Origin: Acinetobacter indicus CIP 110367
GTDB taxonomy: Bacteria; Pseudomonadota; Gammaproteobacteria; Pseudomonadales; Moraxellaceae
Length of the DNA stretch: 64,000 nt
Direction: 5' to 3'
NCBI RefSeq assembly: GCF_000488255.1
Contig: NZ_KI530755.1
Location: 186,001-250,000 of the forward strand
Under the pieces are notes generated by a model. It saw only the letters and a list, made by a program, of their open reading frames with translations. It searched no databases and was not told where the DNA came from. The translations under genes and the position numbers were made by a program. This document shows positions 8,245 through 16,132 of this stretch, piece by piece; position 1 is the first letter of the stretch, and every line of letters begins with the position of its first letter.

Positions 8245-8913
8245 TTAGGGCGGGGTTTTAGATGGCCGGATTCTGAGTTTGAGCGAGGTATTGGGAATCT
8301 GTTTCGGCAACAGGCCCAAACGCAACAATTCTTCAAAGACCAGAACCGGGGCATAGGCATCGGCGGCGGCATATTCCATTTGTGCTGTGCTTAATACCGG
8401 ATTGGCCCAGTTCGAGGTGCTGAGCCGTTTGCTTTTGGGAAAATAGACCTGAAACAGCAGCGCCATGGCATGTTTTAATCCGACCGGGTTTTTAAAGCCA
8501 AAGCTGTGAAAGCATTTGGACAGTTCCAGCACACTGTTCAGTTCTACGCCTTTTTTGCGAAACAGATGGGCATCATTTTTCAGGCCAAAGCCGACTTTAA
8601 TCTGGTCACGGTTGGCGAAGATTGGCTTAAGAAAGTTCCAGATTTCCTCATTCATCTGAAATAGATAGGCCCGATCTAGTGTGGCCAGCTGAATCAGGTG
8701 CGGGCCATCCGACACTTCGCCACTTTTAAAAATCGGTTTGGATTCCGAATCAAAGCCGAGTACCGCTGCAATATTCAGTTCATGCGCATAGTGCTGACAT
8801 TCGGCCAGCGTTTGAATCAGATGAATTTTAGAGGGTGGCAGACTTTGAAAGCGCGGCAGCTGTTCCAGCTGGCTGGAAGAGGGCATATGGGGTGATGTTG
8901 AAGATAAGCTCAT
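8245..8913 (-). CDS. 3'-5' exonuclease, DEDDy type (RNase D-like fold)
   Basis: 222-aa soluble protein with all three exonuclease motifs: ExoI LGFDSESKP (D55, E57), ExoII VGFGLKNDAHLF (D114) and ExoIII YAAADAY (Y181, D185). This is the DEDDy set of RNase D, Werner exonuclease and DnaQ-like enzymes. There is no HRDC or polymerase domain, so it is a stand-alone nuclease of unknown substrate (RNA or DNA). The N-terminal 25 residues are Ser/Pro-rich and probably disordered. The 175 bp between hisA and this gene show no further gene. Confidence 0.88.
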   Translation of the reverse strand: MSLSSTSPHMPSSSQLEQLPRFQSLPPSKIHLIQTLAECQHYAHELNIAAVLGFDSESKPIFKSGEVSDGPHLIQLATLDRAYLFQMNEEIWNFLKPIFANRDQIKVGFGLKNDAHLFRKKGVELNSVLELSKCFHSFGFKNPVGLKHAMALLFQVYFPKSKRLSTSNWANPVLSTAQMEYAAADAYAPVLVFEELLRLGLLPKQIPNTSLKLRIRPSKTPP

Positions 8914-8939
8914 GCCATCTTTTCCTTGGGCTGGCGATA

Positions 8940-8971
8940 AAAATAAGGCCTGAATTGTCAGGCCTTATTTT
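8940..8971 (-). terminator. Terminator after the DUF805 gene
   Basis: A perfect 14-bp stem (8940-8953 with 8958-8971) and a 4-nt loop, flanked by A/T runs. It serves minus transcripts ending at 8988. Confidence 0.85.
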
Positions 8972-8987
8972 AAGCAAGCGGGACCTT

Positions 8988-9476
8988 TTAGGCCAGTACT
9001 GCACCAAAAATGGCAAAAGCAAATAGCAGTACCAACAGAATAATATAAATCCAGGCCAGCGCCGCTTCCCAGCCAGCCGTAGCACGTGGTGGACCATAGC
9101 TGTTAACACGTTGATCACCCGGGGCGAAAAACAGATACAGCATCAGCAACAGGTTGGCCACTGGAACCAGCATCAGTAACGATAGCCAGCCGGTATGGTT
9201 ACGGTCATGCAGACGGCGGATGGTGAAAATAAACATCAGATATAACACCCCCAGATAAATCAGTGCGCCCAGCACCAGCGGGGTGAGCGGAATGCCGCCA
9301 GCAGGATCAATATTCATCAGCCCGGGAAAGAGCAGGGTCAAAACCAGAAAAACCGGAATCATTAACAGTGCAATCAGGCAGTTCCAGGCCAGATAGGAGA
9401 AACGTCCAAAACGCCCCGCCGCGCTGAGTGCCGAATCTTGTGTCGTGATGTGTTGGGTATGAGTGGTGCTATGCAT
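8988..9476 (-). CDS. DUF805 inner-membrane protein
   Basis: 162 aa with about four membrane helices. Recognisable DUF805 features are GRFGRFSYLAWN at the N-terminal side, IRRLHDRNHTGW in the middle and FFAPGDQRVNSYGPP before the last helix. The last helix (AALAWIYIILLVLLFAFAIF) reaches the C-terminus. DUF805 proteins have no agreed function. The gene has its own terminator, and a hisH terminator lies upstream, so it is probably transcribed alone. Confidence 0.9.
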   Translation of the reverse strand: MHSTTHTQHITTQDSALSAAGRFGRFSYLAWNCLIALLMIPVFLVLTLLFPGLMNIDPAGGIPLTPLVLGALIYLGVLYLMFIFTIRRLHDRNHTGWLSLLMLVPVANLLLMLYLFFAPGDQRVNSYGPPRATAGWEAALAWIYIILLVLLFAFAIFGAVLA

Positions 9477-9576
9477 TTTTGAATTACCTGTTTTATTTTT
9501 ATTGAGTTGTATAAAAAGCAGTCAAATATTACTAAAAATTGCTTAAAAAAGAAAGAAATAAAAAATAGGTGAAAAC

Positions 9577-9599
9577 AAAGCCGGGACGAACCCGGCTTT
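9577..9599 (-). terminator. hisBH terminator
   Basis: AAAGCCGGG (9577-9585), loop ACGAA, CCCGGCTTT (9591-9599). On the minus strand it follows hisH, but the T-tract is short. Confidence 0.75.
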
Positions 9600-9627
9600 A
9601 TACATCTTGCGCAACAGAGGAAGGGTG

Positions 9628-10245
9628 TTAAATCTTCCAGTCGACAAAGTTCTTTAACAGTTGCAGACCAGCAGTATGGCTTTTTTCCGGGTGGAACTGG
9701 GTCGCGAACAGGTTGTCTTTGTGCAGGGCGGTACAGAATTGCAGCCCATAGTCACAGGTCGCTGCCACAATTGTGCTGTCTTTCGGCTCGACATAGAAGC
9801 TGTGCACGAAATAGAAACGTGCATCCTGTTCAATGTTGTTCCACATTGGATGGCTCGGGTCAACCTGATGCACCTGGTTCCAGCCCATGTGTGGCACTTT
9901 TAGACCTTCAACCTCCGGGAAGCGTTTTACCACCCCTTCAAAAATACCCAGTGCATCGGCACCGCCATTTTCTTCGGAATGTTGCATCAGCGCCTGCATA
10001 CCCACACAAATGGCCAGTACCGGTTTATTAAACACCGCCTGACGCACGACCTCATCGATCCCGGCTTCATGCATGCCTTGCATACAGTCACGCATGGCAC
10101 CGACACCCGGAAACACGATTTTATCGGCCTGGGCAATCAGTTTCGGGTCATTGGTGACATCCACCGTAGCACCGACGTGTTCCAAGGCTTTGGCGGCAGA
10201 GTGCAAATTCCCCATGCCATAATCAAGAAGGGCAATACGGGTCAT
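9628..10245 (-). CDS. hisH: Imidazole glycerol phosphate synthase, glutaminase subunit HisH
   Basis: Class I glutamine amidotransferase that feeds ammonia to HisF. At 205 aa it is full length. The catalytic triad is visible as C80 (VLAICVGMQ), H185 and E187 (TQFHPEKS). The N-terminal [11 protein letters not shown] and FPGVGAM motifs are typical. The start codon overlaps the hisB stop by one base (TAATG), so translation of the two is coupled. In the usual glutaminase oxyanion strand motif the sequence is PHMGWN, as in HisH. Confidence 0.97.
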   Translation of the reverse strand: MTRIALLDYGMGNLHSAAKALEHVGATVDVTNDPKLIAQADKIVFPGVGAMRDCMQGMHEAGIDEVVRQAVFNKPVLAICVGMQALMQHSEENGGADALGIFEGVVKRFPEVEGLKVPHMGWNQVHQVDPSHPMWNNIEQDARFYFVHSFYVEPKDSTIVAATCDYGLQFCTALHKDNLFATQFHPEKSHTAGLQLLKNFVDWKI

Positions 10246-10838
10246 TACAGGGTACCTTTGGTCGATGCCACAGTATTGGCAGCACGTGGATCAATTTCAC
10301 AGGCCATACGCAGTGCGCGCGCAAATGCTTTAAACACACTTTCAATCTGGTGGTGGCTGTTTTTGCCTTTCAGGTTGTCGATGTGTACGGTCATTAGCGA
10401 GTGGTTCACAAAGCCCTGGAAGAATTCAGAGAATAAATCGACATCAAAACGGCCAATGGTGGCGCGGGTAAATGGTACATCCATAAACAGGCCTGGACGA
10501 CCAGATAAATCCACCACGGCACGGCTTAAAGATTCATCGAGTGGGGCATAGAAGTGACCATAACGCTTTAAGCCTTTTTTATCGCCCAGTGCCTGTGCAA
10601 AGGCCTGACCCAGGGTAATACCACAGTCTTCTACGGTATGGTGGTCATCAATTTCCAGATCGCCATCACAATGAATATCAATATCAAACAAACCGTGTCG
10701 CTTGATTTGATCCATCATATGGTCTAAAAATGGAATACCAGTGTTGAGTGTGCCTTGACCGGTACCGTCGAGGTTTAAACGAACTCGAATTTTGGTTTCG
10801 TTAGTGTTTCTTACCACTTCACTGATACGCTCTGTCAT
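10245..10838 (-). CDS. hisB: Imidazoleglycerol-phosphate dehydratase HisB (monofunctional)
   Basis: Dehydrates IGP to imidazole acetol phosphate. It is the 197-aa single-domain form with no N-terminal phosphatase as found in Escherichia coli. The metal-binding motifs [13 protein letters not shown] and [10 protein letters not shown] near the N-terminus and [13 protein letters not shown] near the C-terminus are intact. ATG 10838 gives the expected MTERI start with AGGA upstream; an in-frame TTG five codons earlier is less likely. It is the first gene of the hisB-hisH pair. Confidence 0.96.
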   Translation of the reverse strand: MTERISEVVRNTNETKIRVRLNLDGTGQGTLNTGIPFLDHMMDQIKRHGLFDIDIHCDGDLEIDDHHTVEDCGITLGQAFAQALGDKKGLKRYGHFYAPLDESLSRAVVDLSGRPGLFMDVPFTRATIGRFDVDLFSEFFQGFVNHSLMTVHIDNLKGKNSHHQIESVFKAFARALRMACEIDPRAANTVASTKGTL

Positions 10839-10934
10839 GGACACGTTCCTCAAAAAACGTTAAAAATGATGGATGTAAAAATGTTTCGCTGCGACGAAGT
10901 CCCAGCATATTAGATTGCTCAGGAGGGTTAATCA

Positions 10935-11312
10935 ATGCCTATTACCGTACATGCTTATACTTCACTGGAAAATGATGAAGTGCGCAGCCAGCTTGAGCGA
11001 CTGTATGACACCAGTCCAGAGTTTGGTGATGGCCAGGATGCGGTAGAGCAACTCGAGCAACATCTGAACCAGTATACCCTACTTTATACCGCAGAATTTA
11101 ATACAAAATTAATTGGTGCAATTTGGTGTACCGGGCAGGGCGAAAGTAGGACCCTGGAATATATTGTGGTGCATCCGGCCAATCGTGGTCGCGGTGTGGC
11201 CGAGCGTCTGGTCAGTGAAGTCTGCCGCATGGAAGAAGCCAAAGGCGTGAATCAGTTTGAACCGGGCTGTGGCGCAATTCACCGCTGTCTGGCACATCTG
11301 GACAAGCTCTAA
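10935..11312 (+). CDS. GNAT-fold protein, possibly PanZ/PanM-like
   Basis: 125-aa single GNAT domain. The acetyl-CoA pyrophosphate loop is VHPANRGRGVAERLV (around residues 79-93), preceded by the beta-strand LIGAIWCTGQGE. Its size and layout (short N-terminal LERLY segment, C-terminus truncated after the binding site) resemble the acetyl-CoA sensor PanZ that triggers PanD maturation in enterobacteria; this is an inference from architecture only. It could equally be an ordinary N-acetyltransferase. The start has AGGAGGG upstream. It has its own terminator and is divergent from hisB. Confidence 0.7.
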   Translation: MPITVHAYTSLENDEVRSQLERLYDTSPEFGDGQDAVEQLEQHLNQYTLLYTAEFNTKLIGAIWCTGQGESRTLEYIVVHPANRGRGVAERLVSEVCRMEEAKGVNQFEPGCGAIHRCLAHLDKL

Positions 11313-11331
11313 GCGAGTTAAAATGAAATTC

Positions 11332-11360
11332 AAGAGAGGCTAATCGCCTCTCTTTTTTTA
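11332..11360 (+). terminator. Terminator of the GNAT gene
   Basis: A 9-bp stem (11332-11340 with 11346-11354), 5-nt loop and a T-run. Confidence 0.85.
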
Positions 11361-11471
11361 TCTGCTGGCCTGCAAATGGCTGGAATCGCGGGCGTTTCAC
11401 TTAAAAAATAAGCAGACAGTGTACAAAATGCTGTAAAAGTAAACAAATGCTTGAATTTATGCAAAAGCTGC

Positions 11472-11500
11472 TTGACGGCACCGGATGGAGATTGTTTAAT
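11472..11500 (+). promoter_or_regulatory. Promoter of the first tRNA-Phe gene
   Basis: TTGACG, a 17-bp spacer and TTTAAT, followed by a GC-containing discriminator. Eleven bases separate the -10 from the mature tRNA 5' end. Confidence 0.75.
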
Positions 11501-11510
11501 ACGCGTCATC

Positions 11511-11586
11511 GGCGTGATAGCTCAGTTGGTAGAGCAACGGATTGAAAATCCGTGTGTCCCCAGTTCGATCCTGGGTCTCGCCACCA
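11511..11586 (+). tRNA. tRNA-Phe (GAA), copy 1
   Basis: A 76-nt cloverleaf with encoded CCA. The anticodon loop TTGAAAA gives GAA in a stem CGGAT/ATCCG, and the T-arm is CCCAG-TTCGATC-CTGGG. The acceptor stem GGCGTGA/TCTCGCC has one T-T mismatch at pair 5. The second copy at 11713 is identical, so the mismatch is not a random error. Confidence 0.96.
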
Positions 11587-11601
11587 TATTTAAACGTTTT
11601 C

Positions 11602-11630
11602 AATCCCTGATCCCATCAGGGATTTTTTTT
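11602..11630 (+). terminator. Terminator of tRNA-Phe copy 1
   Basis: AATCCCTGA and TCAGGGATT around a 5-nt loop, then a long T-run. Confidence 0.9.
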
Positions 11631-11673
11631 TGGGTAAAAAATACTCGATTAAATAAAAATGTCATGATTTATA

Positions 11674-11702
11674 TTGACTAATTTCCCCAGATGCGGCTTA
11701 AT
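11674..11702 (+). promoter_or_regulatory. Promoter of the second tRNA-Phe gene
   Basis: TTGACT, a 17-bp spacer and CTTAAT, 10 bases before the mature tRNA. The architecture matches the promoter of copy 1. Confidence 0.75.
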
Positions 11703-11712
11703 ACACGGCATC

Positions 11713-11788
11713 GGCGTGATAGCTCAGTTGGTAGAGCAACGGATTGAAAATCCGTGTGTCCCCAGTTCGATCCTGGGTCTCGCCACCA
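11713..11788 (+). tRNA. tRNA-Phe (GAA), copy 2
   Basis: Identical over 76 nt to the copy at 11511, including the encoded CCA and the T-T acceptor mismatch. It has a separate promoter and terminator, so the two are independent transcription units and not a polycistronic pair. Confidence 0.96.
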
Positions 11789-11794
11789 TATTCA

Positions 11795-11824
11795 AAAATC
11801 CCCTGCATTGCAGGGGATTTTTTT
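11795..11824 (+). terminator. Terminator of tRNA-Phe copy 2
   Basis: A 12-bp stem (AAAATCCCCTGC at 11795-11806) with a 3-nt loop and T-run. Confidence 0.9.
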
Positions 11825-11850
11825 ATGGCATTTAAAAATGGCAGCATGAT

Positions 11851-11955
11851 CTTTCATCTTTCATCTTTCATCTTTCATCTTTCATCTTTCATCTTTCATC
11901 TTTCATCTTTCATCTTTCATCTTTCATCTTTCATCGTTCATCGTTCATCGTTCAT
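11851..11955. repeat. Heptanucleotide tandem repeat (15 units)
   Basis: Twelve uninterrupted CTTTCAT units (11851-11934) are followed by three CGTTCAT units (11935-11955), 105 bp in all. One frame through it would give a seven-residue peptide repeat, but that frame starts inside the tRNA and has no ribosome site. It is best seen as a non-coding, length-variable tandem repeat in the spacer after tRNA-Phe. Confidence 0.95.
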
Positions 11956-12094
11956 CTTCAAGATTCACTGGGTCTGATCAGATCGGGAACACAGTTACGC
12001 TAATAACAGCTCAATAACACGAATCCTGCTGAATAAGATTGCATTCTGGCGCTTAATAGAGAGACATGTTTCATTACTGTTCAGGAGGCCGTGT

Positions 12095-12604
12095 ATGACG
12101 CGCTTTCAGATGTTCTCCTCGACTGTAATGATTATGCTGGGAATCGGCTCAACGTCGGTCTGGGCGCAACCCGAGCGTCTAGCAACGCTTCAGGTCATGG
12201 CAGAACCTGAACTACGTCAGGAAGTGGGCTTTATTCCGTATCAGGAAGATCGTGCAAAGCGTAAGGCATTACAGCACCGGATCATGTAAATTCAGCAGGA
12301 CACTCAAAACCGGGTCATTGACCCGGACCCGCCTGTTCTCATTACCATGCCGGCCAAAGAACCGGTCAATATGGATCACCTTTCTCCCGCGTTGCAGCAG
12401 CATATTCTGGCGATTGCCGCCGGTCTGCAGTCGGATAACCCGCTACGTGGCCTGGAAACCCTGCTGGCGCCATTTCGTGGCCCGGATGGACAGATCCAGC
12501 TTGATTTACCCAATGTTTCGTTAGGCGTGGTCGATTATGAGATGAATCTGGGCAATAGCTTGTTCCCCGATATTAGCTCACAGTTACGCAACCCGACCCG
12601 ATAA
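12095..12604 (+). pseudogene. Exported protein gene interrupted by an in-frame stop
   Basis: From ATG 12095 (good AGGAGG upstream) the frame encodes a signal peptide (STVMIMLGIGSTSVWA, cleaved before QPERL) and about 40 mature residues, then TAA at 12287-12289. The same frame continues without further stops to 12602 (IQQDTQNRVIDPDPPV through HLSPALQQHILAIAAGL to the end) and would give 169 aa. A single C-to-T change (CAA to TAA) explains the break. No family recognised; a short LATLQVMAEPE segment after the signal resembles N-termini of some outer-membrane receptors but proves nothing. A bidirectional terminator follows. Confidence 0.75.
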
Positions 12605-12637
12605 TAGATGACGTGACAGGGGAAACTGTCCAGCCAT

Positions 12638-12666
12638 AAAAAAACGCTCCAGAGGAGCGTTTTTTT
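12638..12666. terminator. Bidirectional terminator
   Basis: ACGCTCC/GGAGCGT with a 3-nt loop inside A7 and T7 runs. It serves the plus-strand pseudogene and the CoA-transferase gene on the minus strand. Confidence 0.9.
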
Positions 12667-12686
12667 AGATCTGATTCAGGCCGAGA

Positions 12687-14204
12687 TTAAGCCGTTTTTA
12701 CCGCTGCTTCTTGGGCCAGCATGTGACCATTTTCTTCGAAGTTGCTGTGCCAAGCCAACGCTTCACGTAACAGGTGAGGAGTGTGGCCGCCTTTTGCACA
12801 TGCGCGGTCGAAGTAGTCGTTTAATGCATCACGGTACATTGGGTGTGCACAGTTGTCGATAATCGCACGAGCGCGCTCACGCGGTGCCAGACCACGAAGA
12901 TCGGCAAGACCCTGTTCAGTCACCAGAATGTCAACGTCGTGTTCTGCATGGTCAATGTGTGATGCAAATGGAACAACAGATGAAATGTCGCCACCTTTGG
13001 CAATAGACTTGGTCACGAAGATGGCCAGGTGTGCGTTACGCGCGAAGTCACCTGAACCACCAATACCGTTCATCATTTTGGTGCCGCATACGTGAGTGGA
13101 GTTCACGTTACCGTAGATATCGAATTCAAGCGCAGTGTTGATGCCGATAATACCTAAACGACGTACCAGTTCAGGGTGGTTTGAAATTTCTTGTGGACGC
13201 AGAACCAGTTTATCTTTGTACTGTTCCAGGTTGTTAAATACTTTCTCGCCGTATTTCGCAGACAGGGTAATAGATGAACCTGAAGCGAACTTCATTTTAC
13301 CGGCATCAATCAGTTCGAAAGTACAGTCTTGCAGTACTTCTGAGTACATGATCAGGTCTTCGAAGTTTGATTCTTTCAAGCCGGTCAATACTGCGTTAGC
13401 GATTGAACCAATACCTGCTTGTAAAGGACCGAGGTTTTTCGGTAAACGGTCTTCAGCTACTTCTTTTTCAAAGAATGCGATCAAGTGGTTGGCAATTGAT
13501 TGAGTCTCGTCATCTGGTGCAGTGACAGTTGATGGAGAGTCATGTAATTCGCTGTTAAATACGATACCAACGATTTTTGCAGGATCGATGTTAATCGCTT
13601 GAGTACCGATACGCTCGTCAACTTTGGTCAACGGAATTGGTTGACGGGTAGGACGATAGGTCGGGATATAAATGTCGTGTAAGCCTTCAAACGCCGGGCT
13701 TAAGTTGGTGTTAATTTCAACAATGACTTTTTCAGCAAAAATTGCAAAGCTTGCAGAGTTACCTACAGAAGTGGTTGGCACGATGCCGCCATCTTCAGTA
13801 ATTGCAACGGCTTCAATTACCGCTACATCTGGCTTTTTCAGCTGCTGGTTACGCATTTGTTCAACTGTTTCAGACAAGTGCTGATCGATGAACATGACTT
13901 CGCCTTTGTTGATGGCTTTACGTAAAGTGTTATCCACTTGGAAAGGCAGACGACGTGCCAGTACACCGGCTTCAGTCAGTTGTTTGTCGAGATCGTTCCC
14001 TAAGCTCGCACCAGTAATTAATGTAATTTTTAGAGGATTCGCTTGTGCTTGTTTCACTAAAGCCAAAGGAACAGCTTTCGCTTCACCGGCACGTGTAAAG
14101 CCACTCATACCAACAGTCATACCGTCTTGGATGAATTGAGCAGCTTGCTCCGCACTCATAACCTTGTCATGTAGGGAAGCTAAACGGATGCGATCTAGGG
14201 ACAT
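12687..14204 (-). CDS. Acetyl-CoA hydrolase/transferase family, probably succinyl-CoA:acetate CoA-transferase
   Basis: 505-aa cytoplasmic enzyme of the Cat1/AarC group, which exchanges CoA between succinyl-CoA and acetate and detoxifies or recycles acetate. The likely catalytic glutamate is E289 in LIMYSEVLQD. The conserved LGPLQAGIGSIANAV loop, NSTHVCGTKMMNGIGGSGDF and EQGLADLRGLAPRERA near the C-terminus are all present. The length equals that of AarC. Whether the enzyme hydrolyses acetyl-CoA or transfers CoA cannot be told from sequence alone. Terminator downstream at 12638; 207 bp without a gene lie between it and envZ. Confidence 0.9.
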   Translation of the reverse strand: MSLDRIRLASLHDKVMSAEQAAQFIQDGMTVGMSGFTRAGEAKAVPLALVKQAQANPLKITLITGASLGNDLDKQLTEAGVLARRLPFQVDNTLRKAINKGEVMFIDQHLSETVEQMRNQQLKKPDVAVIEAVAITEDGGIVPTTSVGNSASFAIFAEKVIVEINTNLSPAFEGLHDIYIPTYRPTRQPIPLTKVDERIGTQAINIDPAKIVGIVFNSELHDSPSTVTAPDDETQSIANHLIAFFEKEVAEDRLPKNLGPLQAGIGSIANAVLTGLKESNFEDLIMYSEVLQDCTFELIDAGKMKFASGSSITLSAKYGEKVFNNLEQYKDKLVLRPQEISNHPELVRRLGIIGINTALEFDIYGNVNSTHVCGTKMMNGIGGSGDFARNAHLAIFVTKSIAKGGDISSVVPFASHIDHAEHDVDILVTEQGLADLRGLAPRERARAIIDNCAHPMYRDALNDYFDRACAKGGHTPHLLREALAWHSNFEENGHMLAQEAAVKTA

Positions 14205-14411
14205 GGTTTACTCTCGTTTGAAAAATCAGAACTGATGGCGATTGTACCCATCAAAAAAGCCATTTTGCATACCTGTTAGGCTAAGGTCTAATTTTTTCAA
14301 AAAATGCAGGTATAAATATATTTGATGATTTTTATCTTGTTGAAAATTCAACAATAAAAATTAAAAGCCAAATCTTCACCAGGAACTGGTTGATCAATGT
14401 TTAAGCATGAT

Positions 14412-15872
14412 TTAGAAATGTTCTGTAATACTTTGCTTAATTTTTTCCAGGGTGCTGCTGTTGTTTTTTTCATCATCTGGCTGTTCGGGCAGCGGTAAAG
14501 AGATGATGACTTCCAGTCCACCGTGCTCGCGATTGCGAATAATCAGCTCGCCTTGGTGAATATCGACAATCCGTTTCACAATGGCCAGACCTAAACCGCT
14601 ACCTTGGACGGTACGTGCGGCATTCCCACGCACAAAAGGCTGCATTAAAGATTCAATCTGATCTTCAGGAATGCCTTCACCATGATCGGCCACACTAATG
14701 CAGATAAATTGTTCCTGCACTTTGGCAGACAGCTCAATCGGTTCAGTGCCATAACGCTTGGCATTGTTAATCAGGTTGCCAATCAAGCGTTTCAGCGACA
14801 GGCTGCGTGCCTGCAGAATTGGTAATTCTTCCGGGCTAAAGCGAATGTCCAGCGGTTTAAACTGGATCACCAGTTCCTGTAACAAGGCATTTAAATCGGT
14901 ATCTTGCAGTTCTTCATCCGAGCCATCACGCATATAGGAAATGAACTGGTCCAAAATGGCGTCCATATCTTCGACATCGTAAATCAGGCCTTCTTTTAAA
15001 AAGTCTTCATCCGGCATCATTTCTGCACTCAGGCGAATCCGGGTCAGAGGCGTGCGCAGGTCATGCGAAATTCCGGCCAGCATAATCCGGCGGTCACGCT
15101 CGGTCTGTTCCAGGGTAAAAATCATCTGGTTAAAAGCCTGATTCACCTGACGGATTTCTAGCGGCCCGTGGTTGGTTTCCAGATAAGGCGCTTTGCCGGT
15201 TTGACTATAGGTGTTGGCCGCTTCCTGCAAACGGCGTAATGGCCGGTTCAGCTGACGCACTAGGGTCAGAATAATAATGGCAGACAGCAGTGGAATGCCG
15301 AGCAGCCAGCCAAACACCAGTTCCGGACTGTAGTTGGCATAGGTTTTTAATGGTTCACGGACCCAGTGGCCGTTCATTTCCGGCGTTTGAATCCAGATGC
15401 GTGGGCTGGGCTTGAACTGGAAATACACGGTTACATCATCGGCTTTGAGTTCATTGGCCAGTTTTTTCTCAATTTGTCGGGTAAAGAACTCGGCAATAAC
15501 CTTGTCGCGGACATTTGGATATTCCTTGGGATCGGTAATGTATTCAATCCCGACCCGGTTTTTTAGCCAGGCATCGACATCGACTTCGGCATCATTATGG
15601 AAAATCCGTAATTCCGGATTGTTCAGAATTTCCAGTTCAACTGCCAGATAACGGGCATGTTGCTGGATTTCCGGCAGATACAGGGTGCGCCAAAAGAACC
15701 ACAGGGACATAAACAGACTGAAAATCACCACAAACAACACCAGCACGGTGGTCCGCATGGCAGCCGAGCGCGGTTTGATTTTATCCAGAAAGCGTTCCCA
15801 CGGCGTGCGTTTGCGTTCTGAATAGGTTTCAAAGTCGGTAAAGTCTTGTGGATCGATGGGGTCGAGTTTCAC
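14412..15872 (-). CDS. envZ: Osmolarity sensor histidine kinase EnvZ
   Basis: 486-aa inner-membrane kinase, partner of OmpR. TM1 is about residues 39-62, a ~120-residue periplasmic domain follows, and TM2 is about 185-206. Then come a HAMP linker, the HisKA helix with the phospho-accepting H270 (AGISHDLRTPLTRIRLSAEMM) and the ATPase domain with GNLINNAKRYG (N-box), VADHGEGIP (G1) and GSGLGLAIVKRI (G2). The C-terminal ~30 residues are Ser/Asn/Lys-rich. A 260-bp spacer with inverted repeats separates it from ompR, unlike the overlapping arrangement usual for this pair. Confidence 0.93.
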   Translation of the reverse strand: MKLDPIDPQDFTDFETYSERKRTPWERFLDKIKPRSAAMRTTVLVLFVVIFSLFMSLWFFWRTLYLPEIQQHARYLAVELEILNNPELRIFHNDAEVDVDAWLKNRVGIEYITDPKEYPNVRDKVIAEFFTRQIEKKLANELKADDVTVYFQFKPSPRIWIQTPEMNGHWVREPLKTYANYSPELVFGWLLGIPLLSAIIILTLVRQLNRPLRRLQEAANTYSQTGKAPYLETNHGPLEIRQVNQAFNQMIFTLEQTERDRRIMLAGISHDLRTPLTRIRLSAEMMPDEDFLKEGLIYDVEDMDAILDQFISYMRDGSDEELQDTDLNALLQELVIQFKPLDIRFSPEELPILQARSLSLKRLIGNLINNAKRYGTEPIELSAKVQEQFICISVADHGEGIPEDQIESLMQPFVRGNAARTVQGSGLGLAIVKRIVDIHQGELIIRNREHGGLEVIISLPLPEQPDDEKNNSSTLEKIKQSITEHF

Positions 15873-15927
15873 AATGAGTCCTTTTTAAAAAGGGAAAGTT
15901 CTCCCCCAAAATTGGATACGCGTTAGG

Positions 15928-16060
15928 TCATCCGCAACTGTTTGAGGCAGGACTCAAGTAAATTACTTATGTTTCTGCGAAATATTGGTTGAAATGACGG
16001 AATTTGCCGAGTTTTGCGGATGACAATGGTTTTGCTTACTTTTGCCGAAACAAAAGTAAG
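15928..16060. repeat. Inverted-repeat element between ompR and envZ (MITE- or REP-like)
   Basis: A 96-bp segment (15928-16023) is bounded by perfect 10-bp inverted repeats TCATCCGCAA and TTGCGGATGA. Immediately beside it, CTTACTTTTG (16035-16044) and CAAAAGTAAG (16051-16060) form another 10-bp hairpin with a 6-nt loop. No coding potential was found. The layout is that of a small non-autonomous repeat lodged in the ompR-envZ transcription unit. Confidence 0.6.
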
Positions 16061-16132
16061 GCGAACCGCAGGTTGTATCCCATCAGTGGGGAATAGACCG
16101 TAAGACTCCGTCATAGATTCGATGAGTGAGCT

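Noticed and set aside
11851..11955. CRISPR array
   Set aside because: Units are 7 bp with no spacers and there are no cas genes.
11744..11977. Protein with heptapeptide repeats over the 7-bp array
   Set aside because: Starts inside tRNA-Phe, lacks a ribosome site, and the repeats follow simply from a 7-nt period.
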